The position numbers and the translations under genes were made by a program. Below the pieces are notes generated by a model that saw nothing but the letters and a program-made list of their open reading frames with translations, searched no databases and was not told the DNA's origin. From Candidatus Bathyarchaeota archaeon (GTDB lineage: Archaea; Thermoproteota; CALKCG01; B24; JAGTQN01): a DNA stretch of 13,276 nucleotides. Location: assembly GCA_018396395.1 (NCBI GenBank), contig JAGTQN010000010.1:1-13276 (forward strand), written 5' to 3'. Of the stretch, positions 1 through 7,741 are shown piece after piece; the first letter of the stretch is position 1; every line of letters starts with the position of its first letter.

Positions 1-31
1 TAGCGCTCGCAGTTTATAAAGCTTAACTGGC

Positions 32-295
32 TTAGAGAATAAAATCGATAGGCTCTTTCTCGATACCGATGACCTCAGTAAAAACACTCTTTTTGCTGGG
101 AAGGATGTAAATAAGTACTGAATCAGTACTCTTATTAATTATCTTTTCAATGCCATCCTTAATCTCCTCCAGCTGGGAGTTAGAAACTTCGCCTTCAAAT
201 ACAGAATTTAAACGCCAATAGAGGAATCGTTTAAGGTATTTGTTTATTCGATTTACTCTCGAAACATCCACATCATAAGAAATTATAATGTACAA
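32..295 (-). CDS. cas2: Cas2, CRISPR spacer-integration subunit
   Basis: Cas2 is the small dimeric ferredoxin-fold protein that bridges two Cas1 dimers in the spacer-integration complex. The 87 residues match the family's usual length. The N-terminus reads MYIIISYDVDV, the hydrophobic first strand ending in the conserved Asp (D8, with a second Asp at 10), followed by the basic helix VNRINKYLKRF. The start codon is TTG at 293-295. It is close to forced, because the cas1 stop (TAA, 299-301) lies in the same frame only two codons upstream. A GGTGG run overlapping the cas1 stop can serve as ribosome binding site. It is the last gene of the cas operon visible here, 3 nt after cas1, so translation is probably coupled. 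The 31 nt beyond its stop show no array repeat and no clear terminator. Identification is firm; activity is inferred. Confidence 0.95.
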   Translation of the reverse strand: MYIIISYDVDVSRVNRINKYLKRFLYWRLNSVFEGEVSNSQLEEIKDGIEKIINKSTDSVLIYILPSKKSVFTEVIGIEKEPIDFIL

Positions 296-298
296 ATC

Positions 299-1270
299 TT
301 ACCACCACATCTTAAAACTTTCATAAGGTTTATCACCCAAGATATGCTTTATCAGCTTATACAACTCTAGTCGAATTAGATGTCTATAGGAAACCCTTCT
401 TTTTAGAGATGGATGCATAATCGTGGTTTCTAGTTTTTCTTCATATTCCCTTAGGAATAATCTTCTACCGCGATCATTAAGCGTCACACCAATATCTTTA
501 TCGAAATCGCTCCTTTCTAAAATTCTATTGTTAACCAATGAAAAGATTACTCTCTCAACTATGACGGGTTTAAAGAGATCTGCGACATCTAGCGCTAAGC
601 TAAAGCGGCGTTCTGAGGGTTCATGCAGAAAACTTATGGAAGGATGTAAATATGTATGATAGATTTCTGATAGTACAGTAGAGTAGAGTAAGGAGTTACC
701 GAAAGAAATGAGGGCATTCATTTCGTTGCTGGGTGGCCTAATATCGCGAGTTGTCATCTCAAACTGCCGAATGAAGCTTCCGAAGCTCCTATAATAATTA
801 GCCCAAATCCTGCCCTCGGCGCTCATAATAGTCGGAACATCGCCGTCTATGCTTTCTGCCTCAATGGCCTTTATGAATTGATCGACATCCTTTCCACGCT
901 TTCGATAATATTTCAAAGTTTGAAGAACATTGTGCTTAACACCCTTTACGATTTCCGCTGCCAACCAAGCCCTCTTCGAAGGATCGAGGGAATGTTCGCA
1001 CTGTTTTATTATCACAAGCCCTGAGTTAAGTTGAATTCTTGGAGAAAGGGAACCTTCGTAAAATCCATATTTGTTGAAGAAGTGTACTGGAATGCCCTTC
1101 TTTAACAGTAGTCCTACAGCTCCTGAACGCATGGTCACCTTCCCATAGCAATAAATGTCACTAATTGCATCCACGGGCAAGGCCTTCTTTCCTTCTCTGT
1201 TCATGAAGTAAAGAGTATTTCCGGATCTTAGAAGAATTCCCTCTGTGGAGATATAGACTTCTTGACGCAT
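299..1270 (-). CDS. cas1: Cas1, CRISPR integrase
   Basis: Cas1 is the metal-dependent integrase that inserts new spacers at the leader end of a CRISPR array, together with Cas2. The product is 323 residues, normal for the family. The N-terminus MRQEVYISTEG is the usual Cas1 beta-domain start. In the C-terminal helical domain, E152 (SAEGRIWANYY), H216 (FLHEPSERRFSLALD) and D231 fit the conserved Glu-His-Asp metal-binding triad. The start at ATG 1268-1270 is chosen because a perfect GGAGGT ribosome binding site (1279-1284) sits 8 nt upstream. A longer reading from TTG at 1324 would add 18 residues of no Cas1 character and overlap cas4. The gap from the cas4 stop is 23 nt. The cas2 start follows in the same frame. 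No key residue is missing, so adaptation should be intact. Confidence 0.97.
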   Translation of the reverse strand: MRQEVYISTEGILLRSGNTLYFMNREGKKALPVDAISDIYCYGKVTMRSGAVGLLLKKGIPVHFFNKYGFYEGSLSPRIQLNSGLVIIKQCEHSLDPSKRAWLAAEIVKGVKHNVLQTLKYYRKRGKDVDQFIKAIEAESIDGDVPTIMSAEGRIWANYYRSFGSFIRQFEMTTRDIRPPSNEMNALISFGNSLLYSTVLSEIYHTYLHPSISFLHEPSERRFSLALDVADLFKPVIVERVIFSLVNNRILERSDFDKDIGVTLNDRGRRLFLREYEEKLETTIMHPSLKRRVSYRHLIRLELYKLIKHILGDKPYESFKMWW

Positions 1271-1278
1271 TTTACGAA

Positions 1279-1284
1279 ACCTCC
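1279..1284 (-). promoter_or_regulatory. ribosome binding site of cas1
   Basis: GGAGGT on the minus strand lies 8 nt before the ATG at 1268-1270. It matches the archaeal 16S anti-Shine-Dalgarno and decides the cas1 start against the upstream in-frame TTG at 1322-1324. Confidence 0.8.
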
Positions 1285-1293
1285 AAGATTGGA

Positions 1294-1782
1294 CTAGACC
1301 TTGCAGAGTTCGTAGTAAGAGCAACGTCTACAGTAGGGCTTATGAGTGGCAGGAGGAGGAGTCTGAAGGGATACGATTCCTTCGATACTCTTAAGTAAAT
1401 CCTCCATTTCTGCCTCTATCTCGGGAGATAATTCTACTTTTACACTTTTTCTCTCCTTTGGATATAGCAACGCACCCTTAGCCTTAACTCCCAAGCGCTT
1501 CGCAATCCATAGATAATAGTATAGTTGATACATAGCAGGCTCCTTGAGACGACTAGACTTCTTTACTTCAAAGATAATCGTTCCATCAGAACTCTTCAGA
1601 AAATCGAATGAAGCATCTCCTATTTGGATATTCCTTCTTTCTCGGCTGTAACTTTTCCTGTGGATAAGCCTTCCTAGAAGTATATCCTCGTTATCGTAGT
1701 TCATATTCAACTGATGGGCGAAATACCAAAGCTCCCCCTGGCAAGATTTATAATACTGGACCATAACGCCTGTAATCCTCAA
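1294..1782 (-). CDS. cas4: Cas4, RecB-like Fe-S nuclease for spacer acquisition
   Basis: Cas4 is a PD-(D/E)xK (RecB-type) exonuclease with a 4Fe-4S cluster that trims prespacers and checks the PAM before Cas1-Cas2 integration. The 162-residue product has the family's N-terminal ITGVMVQYYKSC with C14, then H41, D60, the E72-V-K74 core, the Q86-x3-Y90 helix, and a C-terminal C151-x2-C154-x5-C160 that completes the four cluster cysteines. The TTG start (1780-1782) is preferred over the internal ATG at codon 7 because the ITG residues before it are conserved in Cas4 and a GGGAGGTG ribosome binding site lies 11 nt upstream. The start overlaps the cas3 stop as TTGA, which implies translational coupling. 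All catalytic and cluster residues are present. Confidence 0.95.
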   Translation of the reverse strand: MRITGVMVQYYKSCQGELWYFAHQLNMNYDNEDILLGRLIHRKSYSRERRNIQIGDASFDFLKSSDGTIIFEVKKSSRLKEPAMYQLYYYLWIAKRLGVKAKGALLYPKERKSVKVELSPEIEAEMEDLLKSIEGIVSLQTPPPATHKPYCRRCSYYELCKV

Positions 1783-4019
1783 AAGATAATGGCACCTCCC
1801 CGTTTCTCTAAAATACCTAACTCTCTGCTGTAGTCCACATTGATGAAAGGGAGGCCGAAGCGCTCCCGGAGCTCGCGATCTTCAAAATAACAATCTTTGA
1901 TAAGGCTTACGGGGACCTCTACAATTCTTCTCATAATTGATATAAATCCCTTTTGCCTTCCAACCTTGTCAAGGCTTTGCCATCTATCTAGGATTTCTTT
2001 GATTTCATTGTATATTTCCAGATCCCTACCAACGGGCACCGCAGGAACTGTGATGAAGCCATCCCTAGTCTTCATCAGTTCCTCCCCAAATTCACTTTTT
2101 GAGATTTGACCTCTAAATTGCTCAAGGGGTGATTTACCAAACTCCTTAAGATAGATCGATGCCACTTGATTATAGTATTCATCTGTAATTTTTAAAAAGT
2201 CAAGCTCGGAAGATTGTTTAAAATCTTCCAATAGATCTCTCGTAATATGGATTTGCTCGGCCCTGTAAGGAAGGGGCTTGTTTGGATCTTCTACATCGCA
2301 TATATGGGCCTCTGCAATGCCCTTCCTTCCCTTTCTATTGACCCGCCCGAAACGTTGAATTAAAGAATCCAAAGGAGAGATCTCGGTAAAAAGGACATCG
2401 AAGTCTATATCTAAGGATACCTCAACAACTTGGGTAGAGACTAGTATGAAAGGTCTATCCCTGACTTCTTGTCTATCCTTCAGGCCTTCAAGGAACTTTG
2501 ACTTATGTATCTTGTCTTGGTAGCAGAATCGTCCATGGGTAAGATAGATGTCCTTTCGATATTTCAGTCCTTGGCTCTTAAGTTCTTCGTAGATTCCTCT
2601 AGCTTGGCTCACAGTATTTAGAACTACAAGAACCTTCTTCCCTTCTTTAAATAGTTCCAAGATTCTATAAAGTTGAGAGGAAAGGACCTCTCCCTTTGGC
2701 ATAAGCTTGACTTGAACTCTTTTCTTAGCCGCATACCTTTCCTTTGCAAGTTCATCGGGCAGAAGGGGCCTAGCGCCGATTCGCTCGGTTAGCTCTTCCT
2801 CTATGAGGCTTGGTAGAGTTGCCGACATGACCAGAATTCGTGTACGATGATACTTTCTCAGATATTCGAGAGCATCAAGGATTAGGGAGAGAGTAAAGGG
2901 CGAATAGCTATGGATCTCATCCACAACGAGATAAGAGTTGTTTAAAGCGAGCTCTAGAATAGGGAAATGGCGAAAGTTCATGAGAGCTAGGAGGATCCTA
3001 TCGATAGTAGTAACGATTATTTTTCTCATCCCATACCGGAAGGTAGTAATATCCTCTGGTCTCTCTTCATCGTAGAGGGTAAGGCGCATGAGGTGATGGG
3101 AGAAACAGACATTGTCCTTTCCAAAATATTCTTCAAATCTCTTCCGCATCGATTCGACCGTAGTAACCGTAGGCAATGTGTAGACCAATTTGTTTGTTCC
3201 AGAAACTTCGGGAAGAAGGGATGTCTCGGTCTTACCATCACCTGTAGGAAGTCTGAGTAAGGCTGCTTCGATGCTTTGACCTCTAACAAGTTCTTGATAA
3301 TCCCTTAAATTCCATCCCTTTCGAGAGAAGTAATCATAAATCTGAGATTTAAGAAAATATGACTCATCAAGAACCATACCTCCTAGTCCGAGGCCACCAC
3401 TAACTGCCCAATCGCAGGTTCTCAGAATGCCATTAAACAGGACATAGAGATATCGCCTATACCGATCTGATAAATTAATACTCAAATTATCATATGAGGT
3501 TTGAAGCAGTTTGTAAGATTTGTTTGCATTCAGAAAATTGTCTGTTGAACTATCAAACTTGTATCTCTCATACAATCCGCTGTGGTAATCAGAGTGATGG
3601 GTAGCAATAGATAGGATTGATAGGTCGAGGAGAAGGCGTAAAGCCTGGTCTTCAATTTTCGGATATAATCGTCTTAGATATTGATCCAAGAGTTCTTCAG
3701 CAGGCGAAAGGGAAAGGAGGGCATGGGGAGTTGAGTAGCCCCCTTCATCACAGAGTCTCTTCTGAAAACCTTTATCAAGCTTTCCAATATCATGAAGGAA
3801 ACAGGCGCCTACTATACAGTCTTTTATCATGCTCTCGCTAAGTCCTAGTATTCTCTCTAGGAACTTTAGGACATCCTCCGAAACGAAGATCCTATCGACG
3901 AAAGCCTCAGCTAAGGTACCTACATCCTTCGAGTGATCCCTTAGACTTATCCCCTTCTTCGCTTGAGCTGAAGCAATCCGTTTTAAAAGGTCCTTAGAAA
4001 AGATACACTCCATTTCCAT
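1779..4019 (-). CDS. cas3: Cas3, HD nuclease-helicase (type I effector nuclease)
   Basis: Cas3 is recruited by Cascade to R-loops and unwinds and shreds target DNA. This 746-residue protein has both parts in one chain. The N-terminal HD nuclease shows H29, H76-D77 with K80 (CFLHDIGKLDKGFQ), H99, and H141-H142...H146. The SF2 helicase shows a Q motif (LRDYQ, Q242), Walker A PTGDGKT at 258-264, DEIH at 367-370, SAT at 399-401, STQVVEVSLDID at 528-539 and the arginine-finger motif QRFGRVNR at 555-562. No catalytic residue is missing. ATG at 4017-4019 is used, with a second ATG two codons later equally possible; neither has a clear ribosome binding site. The start overlaps the end of cas5 by 26 nt, and the stop TGA overlaps the cas4 start, so the effector and adaptation modules form one transcription unit. 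Confidence 0.97.
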   Translation of the reverse strand: MEMECIFSKDLLKRIASAQAKKGISLRDHSKDVGTLAEAFVDRIFVSEDVLKFLERILGLSESMIKDCIVGACFLHDIGKLDKGFQKRLCDEGGYSTPHALLSLSPAEELLDQYLRRLYPKIEDQALRLLLDLSILSIATHHSDYHSGLYERYKFDSSTDNFLNANKSYKLLQTSYDNLSINLSDRYRRYLYVLFNGILRTCDWAVSGGLGLGGMVLDESYFLKSQIYDYFSRKGWNLRDYQELVRGQSIEAALLRLPTGDGKTETSLLPEVSGTNKLVYTLPTVTTVESMRKRFEEYFGKDNVCFSHHLMRLTLYDEERPEDITTFRYGMRKIIVTTIDRILLALMNFRHFPILELALNNSYLVVDEIHSYSPFTLSLILDALEYLRKYHRTRILVMSATLPSLIEEELTERIGARPLLPDELAKERYAAKKRVQVKLMPKGEVLSSQLYRILELFKEGKKVLVVLNTVSQARGIYEELKSQGLKYRKDIYLTHGRFCYQDKIHKSKFLEGLKDRQEVRDRPFILVSTQVVEVSLDIDFDVLFTEISPLDSLIQRFGRVNRKGRKGIAEAHICDVEDPNKPLPYRAEQIHITRDLLEDFKQSSELDFLKITDEYYNQVASIYLKEFGKSPLEQFRGQISKSEFGEELMKTRDGFITVPAVPVGRDLEIYNEIKEILDRWQSLDKVGRQKGFISIMRRIVEVPVSLIKDCYFEDRELRERFGLPFINVDYSRELGILEKRGGAIIF

Positions 4020-4683
4020 TGAAATCGAACACTCTTAGAGGCTTTTGCAAGTTTAGCTCAATCCCAGAATAATAATAGACGCTTCTGGGAATGAACCTTC
4101 TTCGCCTTCCTGAGCCTGTAAACCCCACTGGAATCCGCACTTCTTTAGGGGGTAAAAAAACATTCGAGGTTCTGGAGTAATCTTTGTAAAACTCTTTAAA
4201 CACCTCTGATGGCAGAATGCATTTGAGGGATTCAACTTCTCTCTCCTCGATCTCCATAAGGGCGAAATAATTCTTGACTTTTGGATACCATAGATTCTCA
4301 GAGTCGCCAAGGTAGAGGACGAAGGCTGGATCTCTCAGTGCTACTTCAGCCTCCTTCATCAAATCCTCATCTTCTGACGCAACGAAGACCCTGTAAGAAG
4401 GCTTATAGTTCATAATCTTGGTAATCGGGTAGATAGGGGCTTCCTTCGTTTTGAAGATGGCAGCAGTTTCAGATACGGTTTCCCCAGGATCTTCAATGAT
4501 TATACCATATCTGAATTGGGAAATTTTCGAAAGGAATTCATCCTCATCCCATCCAAGAGCTGCAGATATAAGTCCTATAACCGTAGTTTTAGGAGGAAAG
4601 ACATATGTATCCATTAGTAGGGAATTGTAGGGAATTCTAAAGAAGGAGTAGATCCCCGTGAGATGTATACCGAGACCCAACAA
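3994..4683 (-). CDS. cas5: Cas5 (Cas5t/Cas5b), Cascade subunit
   Basis: Cas5 caps the 5' handle of the crRNA in type I Cascade and contacts Cas8. The 229-residue protein has the family's N-terminal signature: a first RAMP-type strand (GLGIHLTGIYSFFR), then TYVFPPKTTVIGLISAALG, the usual 'PP-T--G-i-AALG' block, at about residues 26-45. A basic loop with GSGRRRRFIPRS sits near the C-terminus. The start is TTG at 4681-4683. It cannot lie more than two codons further upstream because the cas7 stop TGA (4690-4692) is in the same frame. GTGAT just before it may act as a weak ribosome binding site, and a second TTG follows directly. The position between cst2-type cas7 and cas3 matches the Tneap arrangement of type I-B. 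Confidence 0.92.
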   Translation of the reverse strand: MLGLGIHLTGIYSFFRIPYNSLLMDTYVFPPKTTVIGLISAALGWDEDEFLSKISQFRYGIIIEDPGETVSETAAIFKTKEAPIYPITKIMNYKPSYRVFVASEDEDLMKEAEVALRDPAFVLYLGDSENLWYPKVKNYFALMEIEEREVESLKCILPSEVFKEFYKDYSRTSNVFLPPKEVRIPVGFTGSGRRRRFIPRSVYYYSGIELNLQKPLRVFDFNGNGVYLF

Positions 4684-4689
4684 GGAGAA

Positions 4690-5607
4690 TCACACTATGG
4701 GCTGTCCCTTAAGAGCTTCCTTCAACTCTCTGAGTGACATAACATGAATCTTATCGTTAGCAAGACTTTTTATCTCATCTAAATTGGCAAACTTATTTTC
4801 GAGAATTCCTATATAAACACAGTCGATGTACTCTTCGAAGGTCTTAAGGACCTCGGAGAGTAGGGGTACATCCATAAAGTATTTTCCGTCTTTGGTTTCC
4901 TGTCTTAGCCTTAGGTTATCACCCACGATTGGAATCTTCCGTTTCAGGAAGACGACGACGACGGCTTCAGGATAGACCTTCGTAAAAAATCGGCTTAAAT
5001 GGCCGCCACCATGGTAAGTTAGAATGGCTTCGAAGAGAGATCTTATCCTCCGCTCCCTTTCCGATTTATCTAAAGTGCTAGGCTTTTCTACTTCACCCTT
5101 GACGAAGACCCCAACTCGATCAACTTCGATGAAGAAATTACCCCGCATAATGTTCGTCGAAATTTCTGTCTCATGGATGTTATGTTCCTCCTCTCCCGAG
5201 GGATCGTATCGAACTCCGAAATCTCGATCCTCTTGATAGGGAAATAGGGAAATTAAGCCATTCGTCCTGACGGGCGCAGTCCTCTTCAGAGTAGGCTTTC
5301 CAGCAAGCATATAGCCAAAAAGATCGTCATCGATGTACTTCTCTGGTTTTCCCTCGGAAACTAGAACTGAGCCTTCGCCTCGTTCACCCCTCCTCTTCGA
5401 TATAGGGGATAACTCCTCTCCGAGAGCATCCCTCATTACCTCCTTCAGATGAAACTTTAGGGATTGGCCTGAAACGCGAACGTACTCTTTCATGTCCAAA
5501 GGATCCCGTATTTTCTTGAGGACGCTTATGACGCCCTCAGTTCCGTTGGAATTTAGGTTTGCTCCCTCGATCCTAGTTAGGGTTACAATCTCTATTCCTT
5601 TACTCAC
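4690..5607 (-). CDS. cas7: Cas7 (Cst2/DevR-type), Cascade backbone
   Basis: Cas7 polymerises along the crRNA guide to form the Cascade backbone. The 305-residue protein resembles the Cst2/DevR family of type I-B: an N-terminal strand (IEIVTLTRIEG) followed by ANLNSNGTEG, then at roughly residues 110-140 the APVRTNGLISLFPYQ segment and a DFGVRYDP stretch, typical of Cst2. The start is taken as GTG 5605-5607, because GGAGGG (5615-5620) lies 7 nt upstream and this leaves an 8-nt GTGAGTAA overlap with the cas8b stop. A longer reading from ATG 5641-5643 would add 12 residues and a 44-nt overlap and has no comparable ribosome binding site. The TGA stop is followed by the cas5 start in the same frame. 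Subtype assignment rests on motifs and gene order. Confidence 0.92.
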   Translation of the reverse strand: MSKGIEIVTLTRIEGANLNSNGTEGVISVLKKIRDPLDMKEYVRVSGQSLKFHLKEVMRDALGEELSPISKRRGERGEGSVLVSEGKPEKYIDDDLFGYMLAGKPTLKRTAPVRTNGLISLFPYQEDRDFGVRYDPSGEEEHNIHETEISTNIMRGNFFIEVDRVGVFVKGEVEKPSTLDKSERERRIRSLFEAILTYHGGGHLSRFFTKVYPEAVVVVFLKRKIPIVGDNLRLRQETKDGKYFMDVPLLSEVLKTFEEYIDCVYIGILENKFANLDEIKSLANDKIHVMSLRELKEALKGQPIV

Positions 5608-5956
5608 TTTCCCTCCCTCCATAAATTGCATTGGCCATACCATTTAAAAGAATAGCCTTAACTTTTCGCCAATCTTTCTCGTAGGCGCAAATAAATCTCC
5701 AATCGAGTGGGATTTTCAGCTTTAGTTGAAGCTCCGCTAGACTGTTTAGTAGATCCTCGTATCCTCGTGCTCGGAATATGTCCCAGAGGAAGGATTCGAG
5801 ATTCGTTCCCTTGATTTCACGACCTAGGGCATAGCCTAATGCATTGATCTGCTCGAACATAGATCTTTCCTCATCCAAACCGAACGCCTCCAGAAAAGAA
5901 ATTATGAAGGTTTTATAATAAAAAGGAAATTGTTGCTTATTTTTATGTCGCTCCAT
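5600..5956 (-). CDS. putative internally translated Cascade small subunit (Cas11b) within cas8b
   Basis: An in-frame ATG at 5954-5956 inside cas8b begins MERHKNKQQFPFYYKT and runs to the cas8b stop, giving 118 residues predicted to be largely helical. It is preceded by GAGGT (5961-5965) with 4 nt spacing, a better ribosome binding site than that of the full-length cas8b. It is established that many type I-B, I-C and I-D systems make their small subunit from an internal start near the 3' end of the large-subunit gene, and no separate cas11 gene exists in this operon. Function and expression are inferred. Other internal ATGs (6110-6112 and 6089-6091) have weaker upstream signals. Confidence 0.55.
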   Translation of the reverse strand: MERHKNKQQFPFYYKTFIISFLEAFGLDEERSMFEQINALGYALGREIKGTNLESFLWDIFRARGYEDLLNSLAELQLKLKIPLDWRFICAYEKDWRKVKAILLNGMANAIYGGRESE

Positions 5957-6952
5957 GATAACCTCATTGAGGGCTTCAAAGGGTACTTTTCCAGAAAGAA
6001 GGCTATAAGCTATCTGATCCCTGGGTCTGAGGTTTTCGGCAAGGTGTCCTCTACTGACTTCAAGATTTCTAAAGAAACCATGAAATATCATGTCTGAAGG
6101 TGAAATCCTCATTTTTTGAGGCGCTTCCCCTGGCCTTGATTGATAAAGAGCCTCGCCCTTTGAAATTAAGACATTGAAGAATCTTACAATCTTCTCCAAT
6201 ATGGTACCATCAAAAACCTTGGAGAGATATATCTGTGCGGATCCCGAAAATAGTATCAATTTTATCTCCCGAAGAATTTCTATGGTCTCTGTGAGGATCC
6301 CCTTCTGCTTCAGCCACTTTGTAAATTCATAAAGCGTAATGAGCATAGTTTCATAGGGGTGGAGGGAGGGAATTGTAAATTTCTTAATTTTATTCATTTG
6401 CGTTGGATCGCGTAGATCCTTGAAGGCCGAGTTTATAAGAAGAAGAGAATCGAGGTTGTATGAGTCGAAGAAGAATAGTAATTCACCTTTTGCGTAGAGG
6501 TATGCCATACCAGAGTAAAAGGTAAAACCGCACCTCTTACAGAAACGAAGCCTTTCCTCTTCAGGAGCTATGGAGTCGATTTTTCGCTCGAAGGGAAATA
6601 CATAGGACCTATTAGCGAATACTTTTCCTTCCTGACCGCAATAAGAGCAACGCCCATTTTCAGTCTTGAAAAAGGATGCATTCAGAAGCTCTCTGCTCTT
6701 ACCAGATACTTCAAAATACCTTCCTAAGAGCTTCACAAGATCTCTTTCAGAATCGATCTTACTTACATTAGCGGAACCCAAAAGTTCCGATAGCGGTTGC
6801 CTGTAGTATTTTTTGATAAAGATATCGTCAATATCAATCCTTGCGAAAACAGTGTCCCTATTGCCAAAGTACTTTATCGGGTCTTCATTCTTGAGCATCT
6901 GGGTAATGAAAAGCTTACCGTTCCGATAATACTCGTCTAACATAATCATCAT
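5600..6952 (-). CDS. cas8b: Cas8b (Cst1-type), Cascade large subunit with CxxC/CxxC zinc finger
   Basis: The large subunit of type I-B Cascade recognises the PAM and helps place Cas3. The 450-residue protein carries C102-SY-C105-G and C138-KR-C141-G about 33 residues apart, the mark of the Cst1 (CXXC_CXXC) family, and its length is normal for Cst1. A mostly helical C-terminal part follows. The start ATG 6950-6952 overlaps the cas6 TGA (ATGA); further ATGs occur at codons 2 and 4, and no strong ribosome binding site is seen, so the exact start is uncertain by a few residues. The last 118 codons also appear to be translated on their own (see the entry at 5600-5956). Placement between cas6 and cas7 matches the order cas6-cst1-cst2-cas5t-cas3. 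Confidence 0.9.
   Translation of the reverse strand: MMIMLDEYYRNGKLFITQMLKNEDPIKYFGNRDTVFARIDIDDIFIKKYYRQPLSELLGSANVSKIDSERDLVKLLGRYFEVSGKSRELLNASFFKTENGRCSYCGQEGKVFANRSYVFPFERKIDSIAPEEERLRFCKRCGFTFYSGMAYLYAKGELLFFFDSYNLDSLLLINSAFKDLRDPTQMNKIKKFTIPSLHPYETMLITLYEFTKWLKQKGILTETIEILREIKLILFSGSAQIYLSKVFDGTILEKIVRFFNVLISKGEALYQSRPGEAPQKMRISPSDMIFHGFFRNLEVSRGHLAENLRPRDQIAYSLLSGKVPFEALNEVIMERHKNKQQFPFYYKTFIISFLEAFGLDEERSMFEQINALGYALGREIKGTNLESFLWDIFRARGYEDLLNSLAELQLKLKIPLDWRFICAYEKDWRKVKAILLNGMANAIYGGRESE
5615..5620 (-). promoter_or_regulatory. ribosome binding site of cas7 inside the end of cas8b
   Basis: GGAGGG is embedded in the last codons of cas8b and lies 7 nt before the GTG at 5605-5607. It supports the short cas7 product and translational coupling through the GTGAGTAA overlap. 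Confidence 0.7.
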
Positions 6953-7659
6953 CTCAAGGGATTTATGAAGCCAAATCCTAAGCTATTCTTCTCTCCAAGT
7001 CCGCAATCCATAATAAATCCGTAAAACTTTTCCTCATCTTTTGATATCTTAAACTTCTCGAGGAGGCGCCAAACACTACCGATGACGATGAAGGTCCTTC
7101 CCTCCTTCGAAAGCCTCACTGCTACCTCCTTCCTAAAGACCAATTTATCGAAAATGTTCCCCTCTAGATTTAAATCCTCCTCATAATATGCTTTATATTT
7201 TTTCATAGCATTCTCTTTCAGTCTTTCGAGAAAAAAACTTAGGCTTTTGTTACGATTGAAGGAGTAGTATAAGTTATTACGACTATTCTCATAGAGCACT
7301 ATGGGACTGGCTGAGATGAATCGTCCACTAACTTGGGCCCGTATCACTTTACAATTTAATATGTAGATATTATGGCCTTCAAGAATTCCTTGACCATCTC
7401 TACTATGGATTGAATCCCTAAGAGTTAGAATGAAATCGTCATCTGGAGAGGAGACCAATAATGACTTTACTTTATTGGGCTCAAAGTCGCCTAAGGGGAA
7501 AATATCGGAGAATGTGAAGAACTTGAAGGAACCCTTGTCGTGATAATCCTCATAATCTGTTCCTCGAAGGAATGAGTAGAGAAACCCTTGAATGCCATGC
7601 TTATTGATTCTATCGTAGGGGGTACGCTCATCCATAGCGATAGAGAGAAGAAGGCGCAT
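6949..7659 (-). CDS. cas6: Cas6, CRISPR pre-crRNA endoribonuclease
   Basis: Cas6 cleaves the CRISPR transcript inside each repeat to give crRNAs, usually leaving an 8-nt 5' handle. The 236-residue protein ends in the glycine-rich loop of the RAMP fold (C219-GLGEKNSLGFGF, then INPLR), diagnostic for Cas6. Near the N-terminus, Y15 and H21 (in DRINKHGIQGFLYSFL) lie in the region where the catalytic His usually sits; this assignment is inferred from position. ATG 7657-7659 is the start. There is no ribosome binding site, but a TATA-like box 26 nt upstream fits a leaderless mRNA. It is the first gene of the cas operon and overlaps cas8b by ATGA. The following kilobase upstream contains no CRISPR repeats, so its substrate array lies outside the window. 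Confidence 0.93.
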   Translation of the reverse strand: MRLLLSIAMDERTPYDRINKHGIQGFLYSFLRGTDYEDYHDKGSFKFFTFSDIFPLGDFEPNKVKSLLVSSPDDDFILTLRDSIHSRDGQGILEGHNIYILNCKVIRAQVSGRFISASPIVLYENSRNNLYYSFNRNKSLSFFLERLKENAMKKYKAYYEEDLNLEGNIFDKLVFRKEVAVRLSKEGRTFIVIGSVWRLLEKFKISKDEEKFYGFIMDCGLGEKNSLGFGFINPLR

Positions 7660-7683
7660 TTTTCATTATTGTAATACCCTTGG

Positions 7684-7692
7684 GTTTTTAAG
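7684..7692 (-). promoter_or_regulatory. probable cas operon promoter (TATA box, leaderless start)
   Basis: CTTAAAAAC on the minus strand ends about 26 nt before the cas6 ATG. In archaea transcription starts 24-28 nt after the TATA box, so the mRNA would begin at or next to the A of the ATG. The lack of a ribosome binding site before cas6 agrees with this. The other seven cas genes show no room for a promoter of their own. Confidence 0.55.
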
Positions 7693-7706
7693 CATTACGG
7701 AAATGC
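7692..7706. promoter_or_regulatory. small palindrome at the BRE position of the cas promoter
   Basis: GCATT-5 nt-AATGC is a perfect 5-bp inverted repeat directly upstream of the cas6 TATA-like box, where TFB would bind. It may be an operator for a repressor or activator of the cas operon. The arm length is short and chance cannot be excluded. Confidence 0.3.
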
Positions 7707-7741
7707 GATTGGTGGTATGAACTTTAGTTTTTAGTTTTCTT

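Noticed and set aside
1271..1324. Extended cas1 start at TTG 1322-1324
   Set aside because: The added 18 residues do not resemble Cas1, overlap cas4, and lie before a perfect ribosome binding site placed for the internal ATG.
5608..5643. Extended cas7 start at ATG 5641-5643
   Set aside because: It overlaps cas8b by 44 nt without a ribosome binding site; the GTG at 5605-5607 has GGAGGG at 7 nt.
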